Origin: Aalborgiella sp043769295
Lineage (GTDB): Bacteria; Pseudomonadota; Gammaproteobacteria; Burkholderiales; Burkholderiaceae_C
Reading direction: 5' to 3'
DNA length: 27,606 bases
Assembly: GCA_043769295.1 (NCBI GenBank)
Contig: JAYVJL010000043.1
Location: forward strand, 1 to 27,606
In this document: piece after piece, positions 1-8,819 of the stretch
Layout of the letters: the number at the start of each line of letters is the position of its first letter
Position numbering within the stretch: the stretch's first letter is position 1
Program-made: the position numbers and the translations under genes
The notes under the pieces: generated by a model
What the model was told of the DNA's origin: nothing
Databases searched by the model: none
Seen by the model: the letters and a program-made list of their open reading frames with translations, nothing else

Positions 1-2
1 AA

Positions 3-1652
3 CTAGCCGATGACTTTCGTCGCGCTGGCATCCAGACGCGGCGGTGTCTCGTAAGTGTGAAACGGTGCGGGTGACGGAACTTCCCACTCCAGGCCTTCAG
101 CACCTTTGCCGCCTTCGTCAACCCACGGGTTGGCCTTGGCAGGAACACCCCGTCCGCGCATGGCAGGCCACACTACAAACGCAAAGAAGTAAACCTGCGC
201 AAAGCCGAAGAAGAACGCGCCCACCGAGGCCACTGCATTGAAGTCGGCAAACTGCATGGGGTAGTCGGCATAGCGGCGTGGCATACCGGCCAAACCCAAG
301 AAATGCATTGGGAAGAAGGTCACATTGAAAGCGATGAGCGACCACCAGAAGTGGATCTTGCCGCGTGTTTCGTTGTACATCACACCCGTCCATTTTGGAG
401 ACCAGTAATAGTAACCCGCAAACATGGCATACAAGGAGCCAGCCACCAGCACGTAATGGAAGTGGGCAACCACGTAATAAGTATCTTGCAACTGGATATC
501 AATCGGTGCCATGGCCAAAATCAAACCTGTGAAGCCGCCCATGGTAAACACGAAAATAAAACCCACGGCAAACAGCATAGGGGTTTCAAAGGTCATGGAG
601 CCACGCCACATAGTGGCAATCCAATTGAAAATTTTCACCGCAGTTGGCACCGCAATCAACATCGTGGCGTACATGAAGAACAACTGGCCTGTCACCGGCA
701 TGCCCGTGGTGAACATGTGGTGTGCCCAGACAATAAAGCTCAAAATAGCAATGCTGGAAGTCGCGTAGACCATAGAAGCATAACCAAACAAACGCTTGCG
801 GGAGAAGGCGGGGACGATTTGACTGATGATGCCGAAGGCCGGCAAGATCATGATGTAAACCTCGGGGTGGCCGAAGAACCAGAAAATGTGCTGGTACATC
901 ACCGGGTCACCACCGCCAGCCGGGTTAAAGAAGCTGGTACCGAAGTGGCGGTCTGTCAGCGTCATGGTGATCGCACCAGCCAACACGGGCATTACCGCAA
1001 TCAAAAGGTAGGCCGTGATGAGCCAAGTCCAGCAGAACATCGGCATTTTCATCAAGCTCATACCAGGTGCGCGCATGTTCAGGATGGTCACGATGATGTT
1101 GATCGAGCCCATGATGGAGCTTGCACCCAAGATATGCATGGCAAAAATACCTGCATCCATGGAAGGGCCCATTTGCAAGGTCAACGGTGCGTACAGTGTC
1201 CAACCTGCGGCAGGTGCGCCACCAGGCATGAAAAACGAACCAACCAACATCGAGGCAGCAGGAATCATCAGCCAAAAACTGAAGTTGTTCATGCGGGCAA
1301 ACGCCATGTCTGCTGCGCCAATTTGCAAGGGGATCATCCAGTTGGCAAAACCAACAAAGCCGGGCATGATCGCGCCAAACACCATGATCAGACCGTGCAT
1401 GGTAGTGAGCTGGTTGAACAATTCAGGATTGACCAGCTGCAGACCGGGCTGGAAGAGCTCAGCGCGAATCATCAGCGCCAACACACCGCCCACCATCAGC
1501 ATGGTAAAGCTGAAAAGCAAATACAGCGTGCCGATATCTTTATGGTTGGTTGCAAATACCCAGCGACGCCAGCCGGCAGGTGCGCCGTGGTCGTGATGAT
1601 CATCATCATGGGCCGCATGGTCGTTGGAAGGATGGCCTAGAACTGCACTCAT
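3..1652 (-). CDS. ctaD: Cytochrome c oxidase subunit I
   Basis: Catalytic subunit of an aa3-type haem-copper oxidase in the inner membrane; it reduces O2 to water and pumps protons. The 549-residue protein is full length, with about 12 membrane segments. Visible ligands: H86 (TMHGL) and H399 for low-spin haem a; H262 with cross-link partner Y266 (GHPEVY) and H311-H312 (WAHHMF) for CuB; H397 (HFHY) for haem a3; K340 (AVKIF) fits the K channel. The first 23 residues are rich in His and Asp, a cytoplasmic tail seen in relatives. It lies 56 bp downstream of subunit II on the same strand, so the two are probably co-transcribed; the assembly and subunit III genes would be expected further left, outside the window. 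The stop is at bases 3-5, so the gene is complete. Confidence 0.97.
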   Translation of the reverse strand: MSAVLGHPSNDHAAHDDDHHDHGAPAGWRRWVFATNHKDIGTLYLLFSFTMLMVGGVLALMIRAELFQPGLQLVNPELFNQLTTMHGLIMVFGAIMPGFVGFANWMIPLQIGAADMAFARMNNFSFWLMIPAASMLVGSFFMPGGAPAAGWTLYAPLTLQMGPSMDAGIFAMHILGASSIMGSINIIVTILNMRAPGMSLMKMPMFCWTWLITAYLLIAVMPVLAGAITMTLTDRHFGTSFFNPAGGGDPVMYQHIFWFFGHPEVYIMILPAFGIISQIVPAFSRKRLFGYASMVYATSSIAILSFIVWAHHMFTTGMPVTGQLFFMYATMLIAVPTAVKIFNWIATMWRGSMTFETPMLFAVGFIFVFTMGGFTGLILAMAPIDIQLQDTYYVVAHFHYVLVAGSLYAMFAGYYYWSPKWTGVMYNETRGKIHFWWSLIAFNVTFFPMHFLGLAGMPRRYADYPMQFADFNAVASVGAFFFGFAQVYFFAFVVWPAMRGRGVPAKANPWVDEGGKGAEGLEWEVPSPAPFHTYETPPRLDASATKVIG

Positions 1653-1708
1653 GTTGGTTTCTTTCTCAAATCTTTTTAGCTAATCGACAATTCTGTTGAA
1701 GATTCTAA

Positions 1709-2908
1709 TTATTTACGGGCGGCAAGAACTTCAGCTGGCTGCACCAATTGACCGGTTTTATTAGACCAGTTGTTCTTGGTATAAGTGATCACAGAAGCCA
1801 GATCGGTATCGCTAAGCTGTTTCCATGCAGGCATTGCACCATTGTTTTGACCATTGAGCAAGACCATGATCTGCTTGGTTTTATCGGCATCCAGCACAAC
1901 AGCAGCACCATCCAGCGGCTTGATCGGGCCTGCGCCTTTGCCATTGGCTTGATGGCATGCGGCGCAGTTGGCTGCATAAACCTTCTCACCACGCTTCAAA
2001 ATATCATCCATGGTCCAGACTTTGCTTGGATCATCCGCTTTTGCCGCGAGTTTTTTCTGCTCAGCACCAACCCACTTGGAATAGTCTTCGGCAGATACAA
2101 CCTTCACGTGGATAGGCATGTAAGCATGCTCTTTGCCGCACAACTCGGCGCATTGACCATAATAGTCACCGATTTTCTCGGCACGGAACCATGTATCACG
2201 CACAAAACCAGGAATAGCATCTTGTTTGATACCAAAAGATGGCACCATGAAAGCGTGAATCACATCGTTTGCCGTTGTAATGACGCGTACCTTTTTATTC
2301 ACAGGCACAACCAGCGGATTGTCAACTTTGAGCAGGTAGTTATCCACGGTTTGACCGCTTTTTGGGCCGCCTGTTTGTGACATTTCACGGTGTGTTGCAT
2401 CCAATGTAGATACAAAACCAATGCCTTCGCCTTCGCCTTTGATGTAGTCGTAACCCCATTTCCATTGCATGCCTGTTGCCTTGATGGTCAGATCAGCGTT
2501 GGTGGTGTCTTTCATCGCCACAACCACTTTAGTCGCCGGCAGAGCCATCAAAATCACAATGATAAAAGGAACAATGGTCCAAATAATCTCAACCGTGACC
2601 GACTCGTGGAAGTTGGCAGGCTTGTGTCCCACTGATTTCCGATGCTTCCATATGGAATAGAACATGACGCCAAAGACAGCCAAGAAAATGACCGTGCAGA
2701 TGATCATCATGTACCAGTGCAACCAGCTTTGCTCTTGGGAAATTTTCGTCACGCCAATTGGCAAATTGAGTTGATTCACACCCGGGCCACCAGCCAGATC
2801 ATTCACTGCAAATGCTGTGGTGGCAACCAAAGCGCCCCCAGCAGCAAGCATTTTTTTGGGAAATCCGACCAATCCAGCAGGGATCAATTTGTTAGAGATA
2901 TATGTCAT
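1709..2908 (-). CDS. ctaC: Cytochrome c oxidase subunit II with fused cytochrome c domain
   Basis: Accepts electrons at the CuA centre and passes them to subunit I. From the ATG at 2908 the protein has about 399 residues: an N-terminal signal/membrane region, two membrane helices (about residues 65-90 and 108-126), a periplasmic cupredoxin domain with the CuA set (H218, then C253, E255, C257, H261, M264 in QCAELCGKEH..M), and a C-terminal cytochrome c domain with CAACH at 315-319 and a probable axial Met in GAMPAW. The fused haem domain is known in many betaproteobacterial oxidases. The frame is open upstream to a TTG at 2950, but the ATG at 2908 is preceded by a purine-rich AAGAAGTGAAG and starts a normal leader, so it is preferred. 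Confidence 0.95.
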   Translation of the reverse strand: MTYISNKLIPAGLVGFPKKMLAAGGALVATTAFAVNDLAGGPGVNQLNLPIGVTKISQEQSWLHWYMMIICTVIFLAVFGVMFYSIWKHRKSVGHKPANFHESVTVEIIWTIVPFIIVILMALPATKVVVAMKDTTNADLTIKATGMQWKWGYDYIKGEGEGIGFVSTLDATHREMSQTGGPKSGQTVDNYLLKVDNPLVVPVNKKVRVITTANDVIHAFMVPSFGIKQDAIPGFVRDTWFRAEKIGDYYGQCAELCGKEHAYMPIHVKVVSAEDYSKWVGAEQKKLAAKADDPSKVWTMDDILKRGEKVYAANCAACHQANGKGAGPIKPLDGAAVVLDADKTKQIMVLLNGQNNGAMPAWKQLSDTDLASVITYTKNNWSNKTGQLVQPAEVLAARK

Positions 2909-2956
2909 TTTCTTCACTTCTTCATTGTCTTTACGTGGTAGATGCACCAAGTCGAT

Positions 2957-2970
2957 TTGTCACACATCAA
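2957..2970 (-). promoter_or_regulatory. Possible FNR/CRP-family half-palindrome upstream of ctaC
   Basis: Read on the minus strand the site is TTGATGTGTGACAA, 49-62 bp before the ctaC ATG. It resembles the FNR-type TTGAT-N4-ATCAA box in its left half, with two mismatches on the right, and also contains TGTGA. Oxidase operons are often controlled by oxygen-responsive FNR relatives, but this assignment rests on pattern alone. The 2951-3195 gap otherwise holds the divergent ctaC and ribF upstream regions, with nothing else recognisable. Confidence 0.25.
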
Positions 2971-3195
2971 TAAATCAATAACCTCATATTTAGCCGTGCA
3001 TTCTATACTGAGAGACTGAACATATTTTTACACGTCCCATGATTAGCCCCTAAAACGCACAGCATTAGCCTTCACTTATCAGTCAACGAACCCAAAAGAC
3101 ACGATTTTGTCAGAAATCCAATTTCCGCGACTTTGATGCCCGCCATAGAGCCTATTGATACCTGACAATCAGCCAAAACACTGCCAAAAATTATT

Positions 3196-4215
3196 GTGAA
3201 AATATTGCATGGACTCCCTTTGTCAGCGCCCCCCCGGGCCGTATTTGCTGCTTCTTCAAGCGCGGGCTTACCACCGGTTTTGGCAGGTTGCGCTTTGACC
3301 ATTGGCAACTTCGATGGCGTTCATCGCGGCCACCAAGCCATGCTGGCATTGCTTAAAAATGAAGCATCCCATCGCGGCCTGCCCAGTTGCGTGATGACGT
3401 TTGAGCCCCATCCGCGCGATTATTTCGCCAAAATTGCTCAAAAACCAGAATTAGCACCCGCCAGAATTGCCACCTTGCGTGACAAATTGACCGAACTGGC
3501 GCGCTGCGGCATCGATCAATGCGTTGTTTTACCCTTCAACGCCACTTTTGCCGCCCAGACCCCCCAAAGTTTTATTGACGATGTCCTGGTTGCAGGCCTG
3601 GGCGTCAAATATATTTTGGTCGGAGACGATTTCCGTTTTGGCGCAAAGCGCGCAGGTGATTACGCGATGTTGGACGCGGCAGGAGAACAAGCCGGCTTTG
3701 AAGTTGCCCGCATGAACAGCTACGAAGTCCACGGACTGCGGGTGTCCAGCTCAGCCGTGCGCGGTGCCTTGAACCAAGGGCGCATGGACGATGTCGCCAA
3801 ACTGCTGGGGCGCCCCTACAGCATCAGCGGACATGTGGTGCATGGTCGCAAACTGGGGCGCGAACTGGCTTGCCCCACCCTCAATTTGCGGTTTTCGCAC
3901 TGGAAGCCCGCCGCCAGCGGTATCTTTGCGGTGCGTGTGTTTGGTTTGTCAGACCATGCATTGGAAGGCGTGGCCAATTTGGGGATTCGCCCATCCCTGG
4001 ACCCAAACGACATCAACGGCGGCCGCGTCTTGCTTGAAACCCATTGTCTGGATTGGCCGGTCGAACTGGGCACAGAAGGGGGTTACGGTAAAATTATCCG
4101 CGTTGAGTTGCTGCACAAACTGCACGACGAGCTGAAATACGACAGCTTGGAAGCATTGAAAATTGGCATAGCGAAAGATTGCGCTGACGCACTTGCTTTT
4201 TTCAAATCCATCTAA
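3196..4215 (+). CDS. ribF: Bifunctional riboflavin kinase / FAD synthetase
   Basis: Phosphorylates riboflavin to FMN and adenylylates FMN to FAD in the cytoplasm. The 339-residue length is usual. The N-terminal FAD-synthetase domain carries the nucleotidyltransferase motif TIGNFDGVHRGHQ; the middle has VGDDFRFG and the conserved SSSAVRGAL; the C-terminal riboflavin kinase domain starts near GRPYSISGHVVHGRKLGRELACPT and includes GVANLGIRPS. The start is a GTG (VKILHGL), which fits the family N-terminus; no earlier ATG is available in frame. A 14-residue Ala/Ser/Pro-rich stretch precedes the nucleotide motif and looks like a lineage-specific extension. ileS follows 35 bp later and lspA after it, a gene order conserved in proteobacteria. 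Confidence 0.96.
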   Translation: MKILHGLPLSAPPRAVFAASSSAGLPPVLAGCALTIGNFDGVHRGHQAMLALLKNEASHRGLPSCVMTFEPHPRDYFAKIAQKPELAPARIATLRDKLTELARCGIDQCVVLPFNATFAAQTPQSFIDDVLVAGLGVKYILVGDDFRFGAKRAGDYAMLDAAGEQAGFEVARMNSYEVHGLRVSSSAVRGALNQGRMDDVAKLLGRPYSISGHVVHGRKLGRELACPTLNLRFSHWKPAASGIFAVRVFGLSDHALEGVANLGIRPSLDPNDINGGRVLLETHCLDWPVELGTEGGYGKIIRVELLHKLHDELKYDSLEALKIGIAKDCADALAFFKSI

Positions 4216-4250
4216 AAAAACCACCGAATTACTTTTCCATAGATTTTCAC

Positions 4251-7112
4251 ATGACCGACACTGCCAGCACCGATTACCGCAGCACCCTCAACCTGCCAGA
4301 CACCCTCTTTCCCATGCGTGGCGACCTGCCCAAACGCGAGCCGGGCTGGGTCAAATCATGGGAAGACAAAGGCATCTACAAAAAACTGCGCGATGTCCGC
4401 GCTGGCGCGCCCAAGTTTGTGCTGCATGACGGCCCACCCTACGCCAACGGCCAGATCCATATTGGGCATGCCGTCAACAAGGTGCTGAAAGACATGATCG
4501 TCAAAGCCCGCCAGCTGGATGGATTTGATGCCGTCTACGTGCCCGGCTGGGACTGCCACGGCTTGCCGATTGAAAACGCCATCGAAAAACTTTACGGCCG
4601 CAACCTGCAGCGTGACGAAGTGCAGGCCAAAAGCCGCGCTTTTGCGACCGAACAAATCGCCGGCCAAATGGCAGACTTCAAACGCCTGGGCGTACTGGGT
4701 GAGTGGGACAACCCCTACCGCACCATGGATTTCGCCAATGAGGCGAACGAAATCCGCGCGCTCAAACGCATCATGGAGCGCGGCTTTGTGTACCGTGGCC
4801 TGAAGCCCGTGTACTGGTGTTTTGACTGCGGCAGCTCGCTGGCCGAGTTTGAGATCGAATACGCCGACAAAAAATCGCAAACCCTGGACGTGGCTTTTCA
4901 GTGCGCCGAGCCTGAAAAACTGGCGGCGGCGTTTGGCCTGGACAAACTCAGCAAAGACGCCTTTGCCGTGATCTGGACGACCACCGCGTGGACGATTCCT
5001 GCCAACCAAGCACTGAACCTGAATCCGGAGCTGGAATACGCTTTGGTCGATACCGAGCGCGGTTTGCTGGTGTTGGCAGCGGTGTTGGTTGAAAAATGCC
5101 TGGCACGTTATAAGCTGGAAGGCACCGTTTTAGCGACGGCGCTGGGTAAAAACCTGGCCTTGATGAAGTTCAAACATCCGCTTTATGACGTGGTGACCGA
5201 TGTGGATACGGGTGGATCTTCACAAAACTACAAACGCTTCAGCCCCGTATTTCTGGCCGATTACGCCACGGCAGATGACGGCACTGGTATTGTTCACTCC
5301 TCCCCGGCTTACGGTGTGGAAGACTTTAACAGCTGCGTCGCCAACGGCATCACCACCGATGACATCTTGAACCCGGTGCAAGGCAATGGCCGCTATGTGG
5401 ACGAGCTGCCCTTGTTTGGTGGTTTGAACATCTGGAAAGCCTGTCCGGTCGTGATCGAGGCGCTGCAAAACGCCAACCGCTTGATGGCGACCGAGAACAT
5501 CGTACACAGCTACCCGCATTGCTGGCGCCACAAAACACCGGTGATCTACCGTGCCGCCGCGCAGTGGTTTATCCGCATGGATCAGGCCACACCAGCTACA
5601 GCCGGCGTATTTTCTAATGATGCTGCTACAAAATCTTTGCGTCAATTGGCTTTGACAGCGATTGAAGAAACCCGGTTCTACCCCGAAAGCGGTCAGGCAC
5701 GCCTGCGCGCCATGATCGCCGGCCGGCCGGACTGGTGCATCAGCCGCCAACGCAACTGGGGCGTGCCGCTGCCATTTTTTATCCACATCGCCACGGGAGA
5801 ACTGCACCCGCGCACCATGGAGTTGATGGATCTGGCTGCCAGCATGGTGGAGGCCGGCGGCGTTGAAGCCTGGAGCAAGGCGACGATGGAAAGTTTGATT
5901 GGCGCAGACAGCGTCAACTACACCAAGAGCACCGACATTTTGGATGTGTGGTTTGACTCGGGCACCACCCACTACCACGTGCTGCAAAAGAGCCATGCCG
6001 ACCAATCAATCTGGCCAGCGGATCTGTACCTGGAAGGCCATGACCAGCATCGTGGCTGGTTCCACAGTTCGCTGCTCACCGCCTGCGCCATGTACGACCA
6101 TGCGCCCTACAAAGGCTTGTTGACACACGGCTTCACTGTGGACGGCAAAGGCCGCAAGATGAGCAAGAGCGAAGGCAATGTGGTCGCACCGCAGGCCGTG
6201 AGCGACAAGATGGGCGCAGAGATCATCCGCCTGTGGTGCGCCGCGACCGATTACTCGGGCGACCTGAGCATCGACGACAAGATCTTGGCGCGGGTGGTGG
6301 ATATCTACCGCCGCATCCGCAACACCTTGAAGTTCTTGCTGGCCAATACCAGCGATTTTGACCCTGCACTTGATGCCGTGCCATTGGGCGAGATGCTGGA
6401 AATCGACCGCTACGCCATGAGCCGCTTTGCACAACTGCAGGCCGAGGTCTTGGCGCACTACCAGGTGTATGAATTTCACCCCGTCGTAGCAAAACTGCAG
6501 GTCTATTGCAGCGATGACCTGGGCTCGTTCTACCTCGACATTTTGAAAGACCGTCTCTACACCACCGCGTCCAAGTCCAAAGCACGACGCAGTGCACAAA
6601 CGGCCTTGCACCAGATCAGCCAAGCCTTGCTGCGCTTGATGGCACCGTTTTTGAGCTTCACGGCCGAAGAAGCCTGGCAAGTGGTCGGCCATTCGGAATC
6701 CATCTTCATGGAAACCTATGCCACCTTCGACGCGCCCGACGAGGCTTTGCTGGCCAAGTGGAGCCGCATCCGCGAGATTCGCGACATGGCGAACAAAGAG
6801 ATTGAAACTTTGCGCGCTGCGGGCACGGTGGGTTCATCATTACAAACTAATTTAGCATTGGAAGTGAATGCTGATGACCATGCTCTTTTGAGCAGTTTAG
6901 GTGCTGATTTGAAATTTGTATTTATCACTTCAGTTATAAATTTAATAGCGTCTCAGGCAACAAATACGATGGCTACAGCCTCAAATGATGAAAAATGTGA
7001 GCGTTGTTGGCATTACAGCCCCGATGTAGGCATCGACGCGGTGCATCCGACCATCTGCGGTCGCTGCAGCAGCAATTTGTACGGTGCAGGCGAAGTCAGG
7101 ACGGTGGCATAA
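4251..7112 (+). CDS. ileS: Isoleucyl-tRNA synthetase, with two repeat-derived peptide insertions
   Basis: Class Ia synthetase charging tRNA-Ile. The 953-residue protein has HIGH at 70-73, KMSKS at 636-640, the CP1 editing domain between them, an anticodon-binding region, and a C-terminal zinc site (C916, C919, C936, C939 in CERCWHY and CGRC). Two copies of a dispersed element are read in frame: codons around 449-463 (TAGVFSNDAATKS, just after the conserved FIRMDQ) and around 895-910 (INLIASQATNTMATAS, just before CERCWHY). From memory, E. coli IleRS lacks the first segment. The stretch 6835-6990 is AT-rich with four TTA codons, unlike the rest of the gene. No clear ribosome-binding site precedes the ATG. 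The TAA stop is followed directly by the lspA ATG. Confidence 0.97.
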   Translation: MTDTASTDYRSTLNLPDTLFPMRGDLPKREPGWVKSWEDKGIYKKLRDVRAGAPKFVLHDGPPYANGQIHIGHAVNKVLKDMIVKARQLDGFDAVYVPGWDCHGLPIENAIEKLYGRNLQRDEVQAKSRAFATEQIAGQMADFKRLGVLGEWDNPYRTMDFANEANEIRALKRIMERGFVYRGLKPVYWCFDCGSSLAEFEIEYADKKSQTLDVAFQCAEPEKLAAAFGLDKLSKDAFAVIWTTTAWTIPANQALNLNPELEYALVDTERGLLVLAAVLVEKCLARYKLEGTVLATALGKNLALMKFKHPLYDVVTDVDTGGSSQNYKRFSPVFLADYATADDGTGIVHSSPAYGVEDFNSCVANGITTDDILNPVQGNGRYVDELPLFGGLNIWKACPVVIEALQNANRLMATENIVHSYPHCWRHKTPVIYRAAAQWFIRMDQATPATAGVFSNDAATKSLRQLALTAIEETRFYPESGQARLRAMIAGRPDWCISRQRNWGVPLPFFIHIATGELHPRTMELMDLAASMVEAGGVEAWSKATMESLIGADSVNYTKSTDILDVWFDSGTTHYHVLQKSHADQSIWPADLYLEGHDQHRGWFHSSLLTACAMYDHAPYKGLLTHGFTVDGKGRKMSKSEGNVVAPQAVSDKMGAEIIRLWCAATDYSGDLSIDDKILARVVDIYRRIRNTLKFLLANTSDFDPALDAVPLGEMLEIDRYAMSRFAQLQAEVLAHYQVYEFHPVVAKLQVYCSDDLGSFYLDILKDRLYTTASKSKARRSAQTALHQISQALLRLMAPFLSFTAEEAWQVVGHSESIFMETYATFDAPDEALLAKWSRIREIRDMANKEIETLRAAGTVGSSLQTNLALEVNADDHALLSSLGADLKFVFITSVINLIASQATNTMATASNDEKCERCWHYSPDVGIDAVHPTICGRCSSNLYGAGEVRTVA
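5596..5640 (-). repeat. Dispersed palindromic element, copy A (inside ileS, antisense orientation)
   Basis: Contains CTACAGCCGGCGTATTT followed by a diverged hairpin half (GCTGCTACAAAAT). Element strand is defined by its CGCCGGCT tail pointing 3'. It is read by ileS in the frame GCC-GGC (codons starting at 5601), giving A-G-V-x4-A-A-T-K. The same frame and spacing appear in copies D and F. Confidence 0.8.
6934..6980 (+). repeat. Dispersed palindromic element, copy B (inside ileS, sense orientation)
   Basis: TTATAAATTTAATAGC, then CAGGCA, AAATACG and GGCTACAGCC match the intergenic copy at 18001 in the same order and spacing. The tail is changed to CGATGGCT. Read in the frame TTA-ATA-GCG-TCT-CAG, giving LIAxQAxNTxATA. 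CAG at 6954-6956 occupies the position that is TAG or TAA in the intergenic copies. Confidence 0.78.
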
Positions 7113-7637
7113 ATGGCCAAGTCACCTCGTAAAAACAGCTTCCAAAGCTCGTATGCGTCCGGCTCTAAAGGCGGCTTGCTGACCTGGCTGGGCTTGGCGC
7201 TCATCATTTTTCTGGCCGACCAGTTCACCAAGGTGCTGATCACCGGCTACTACCAACTGGGCGACAGCACCCGCGTGCTGGGGTTTTTCAACGTCGTTCG
7301 CGCCCACAACACCGGAGCGGCCTTCTCGTTTTTAGCGGGTGCGGGCGGCTGGCAGCGCTGGTTTTTCACGGGCATTGGCGTGGTGGCGGCGCTGTTCATC
7401 GTCTGGCTGCTCAAAGCGCATGCGGGGCAAAAGCTGTTTTCATTCGCCATGGCCTGCATTTTGGGTGGCGCGATTGGCAATGTGGTGGACCGCGTGCTGT
7501 ACGGCTATGTGGTGGACTTTTTGGACTTTCATTACGCCGGCTGGCATTTCCCCGCGTTCAACGTGGCGGACAGCGCGATCAGTATCGGTGCGGTATGTTT
7601 GATTTGGGATGAACTGCGGCGCGTAAATAAAAAATAA
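7113..7637 (+). CDS. lspA: Prolipoprotein signal peptidase II
   Basis: Inner-membrane aspartic protease that cleaves the signal peptide of lipid-modified prolipoproteins. The 174-residue protein has four membrane helices, the family motifs LADQFTKVLI and AHNTGAAFSF, and the catalytic aspartates D126 (GNVVDR) and D153 (FNVADSAI). The ATG follows the ileS TAA with no spacer, and AGGACGGTGG lies just upstream inside ileS, so translation is probably coupled. The N-terminal 20 residues are longer and more polar than in E. coli. It is the last gene of the ribF-ileS-lspA run and is followed by a strong terminator. Confidence 0.97.
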   Translation: MAKSPRKNSFQSSYASGSKGGLLTWLGLALIIFLADQFTKVLITGYYQLGDSTRVLGFFNVVRAHNTGAAFSFLAGAGGWQRWFFTGIGVVAALFIVWLLKAHAGQKLFSFAMACILGGAIGNVVDRVLYGYVVDFLDFHYAGWHFPAFNVADSAISIGAVCLIWDELRRVNKK

Positions 7638-7670
7638 CGCAAGCGCTGCAAATAAACCCGGCAGTCCGTG

Positions 7671-7706
7671 AAAAAGGCAGAAAAGCCACCGCTTTTCTGC
7701 CTTTTT
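7671..7706. terminator. Bidirectional rho-independent terminator between lspA and the quinone oxidoreductase gene
   Basis: A perfect 16-bp stem (7671-7686 with 7691-7706) closes a 4-base CACC loop. The stem starts with A5 and ends with T5 on both strands, so it can stop transcription from either side. It sits between the convergent lspA and quinone oxidoreductase genes. Confidence 0.93.
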
Positions 7707-7719
7707 GTTATGCTGCGGT

Positions 7720-8739
7720 TTATAGCGTCAAAATCGTGCAACCTGTGGTTTTGCGCGCTTCCAGATCACGGTGCGCCTGCTGCACATCGGCCAGCGGGTA
7801 GCGCTGGTCGATGCGAATATGGACGGCACCGCTTTCAACCACAGCAAACAACTCATCCGCCATCGCCTGCGTCGCTTCGCGGCTGCTGATGTGGCTGAAC
7901 AGGGTTTGACGCGTCACGTAGATGGAGCCTTTCGCACCCAACATACCCGGTGCAAATGGCGGGACGACACCAGAAGCGTTGCCAAAGCTGGCCATCAAGC
8001 CGAAGGGCAGCAGGCAATCGAGCGATTTGTCCCAGGTGTCTTTGCCGACCGAGTCGTAAACCACTTTTACGCCCGGTTTGAGGCCTTTGGCGGCGTTCGC
8101 TTCAGCGGTGATTTCTTTGACCCGCGCGGCAAAATCTTCGGTGTTGTAGTTGATGACATGGGCTGCGCCGTGCGCTTTGGCGAGTTGGCATTTGGCGTCA
8201 GACCCTGCCGTACCTATCAACTGCAAACCCAGCGCCTTGGCCCACTGGCAGGCAATCAGCCCCACACCGCCCGCAGCCGCGTGGAACAACACAAAGTCCC
8301 CCGCCTGCAAGCCGCCTTGGGGCAGCGTGCGGCGCAGCAGATACTGGGCGGTCAGGCCTTTGAGCATCATGGCCGCGCCGGTTTCAAAGCTGATGGCATC
8401 GGGCAATTTGCAGACGCACATGGCGGGCATGACACGGCGTTCGCTGTAGCTGCCCGGCGGGTTGCTGGCGTAGGCGGCACGGTCGCCGACTTTGAGATGG
8501 GTCACGCCCTCACCGACTGCCTCCACCACGCCGGCAGCTTCCATGCCCAGATTCAGCGGCATGGGCAAAGCGTAGACGCCGCTGCGCTGGTACACGTCGA
8601 TGAAGTTCAAGCCAATGGCGTGGTGTTTGATGCGGATCTGGCCGGGGCCGGGCTCGCCGACTTCCAGTTCGACGAGTTTGAGCTCTTCAGGGCCGCCATT
8701 TTTGTCAATGCGAATGACTTTGGAAAGGATGCTGCTCAT
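7720..8739 (-). CDS. NADPH:quinone oxidoreductase (zeta-crystallin type MDR protein)
   Basis: Cytosolic medium-chain dehydrogenase/reductase of the zinc-free quinone reductase group; it transfers electrons from NADPH to quinones. The 339 residues include the GroES-like N-terminal domain (GLNFIDVYQRSGVY, GMEAAGVVEAVGEGV), the nucleotide-binding AAAGGVG motif (FHAAAGGVGLIACQWAKALG), and the C-terminal LFAVVESGAVHIRIDQRYPLADVQQAHRDLE-type ending, with no structural-zinc cysteine cluster. AGGAG lies 8 bases before the ATG. The SDR gene ends 80 bp upstream on the same strand, so the two may be co-transcribed. The natural substrate cannot be told from sequence. Confidence 0.92.
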   Translation of the reverse strand: MSSILSKVIRIDKNGGPEELKLVELEVGEPGPGQIRIKHHAIGLNFIDVYQRSGVYALPMPLNLGMEAAGVVEAVGEGVTHLKVGDRAAYASNPPGSYSERRVMPAMCVCKLPDAISFETGAAMMLKGLTAQYLLRRTLPQGGLQAGDFVLFHAAAGGVGLIACQWAKALGLQLIGTAGSDAKCQLAKAHGAAHVINYNTEDFAARVKEITAEANAAKGLKPGVKVVYDSVGKDTWDKSLDCLLPFGLMASFGNASGVVPPFAPGMLGAKGSIYVTRQTLFSHISSREATQAMADELFAVVESGAVHIRIDQRYPLADVQQAHRDLEARKTTGCTILTL

Positions 8740-8819
8740 GGTTTTTTCTCCTGATGGGATGATGGTTTTCTAAAAATCGTGCTTAAAAATCAACCGGTTT
8801 TAGCTCGATATGTTCCAGT

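Noticed and set aside
303..1640. A 445-codon plus-strand ORF opposite ctaD with many His codons
   Set aside because: It is the exact antisense of the well-conserved cytochrome oxidase gene; its composition follows from that gene and no family is recognisable.
2951..3195. A riboflavin (FMN) riboswitch upstream of ribF
   Set aside because: The gap is short and AT-rich and none of the conserved RFN-element segments can be seen.
7535..7550. TACGCCGGCTGG in lspA as an element copy
   Set aside because: No hairpin or linker nearby, and the codons encode a conserved lspA segment.
7771..8754. A 327-codon plus-strand ORF
   Set aside because: Antisense shadow of the quinone oxidoreductase gene, which has clear domain motifs and a ribosome-binding site.
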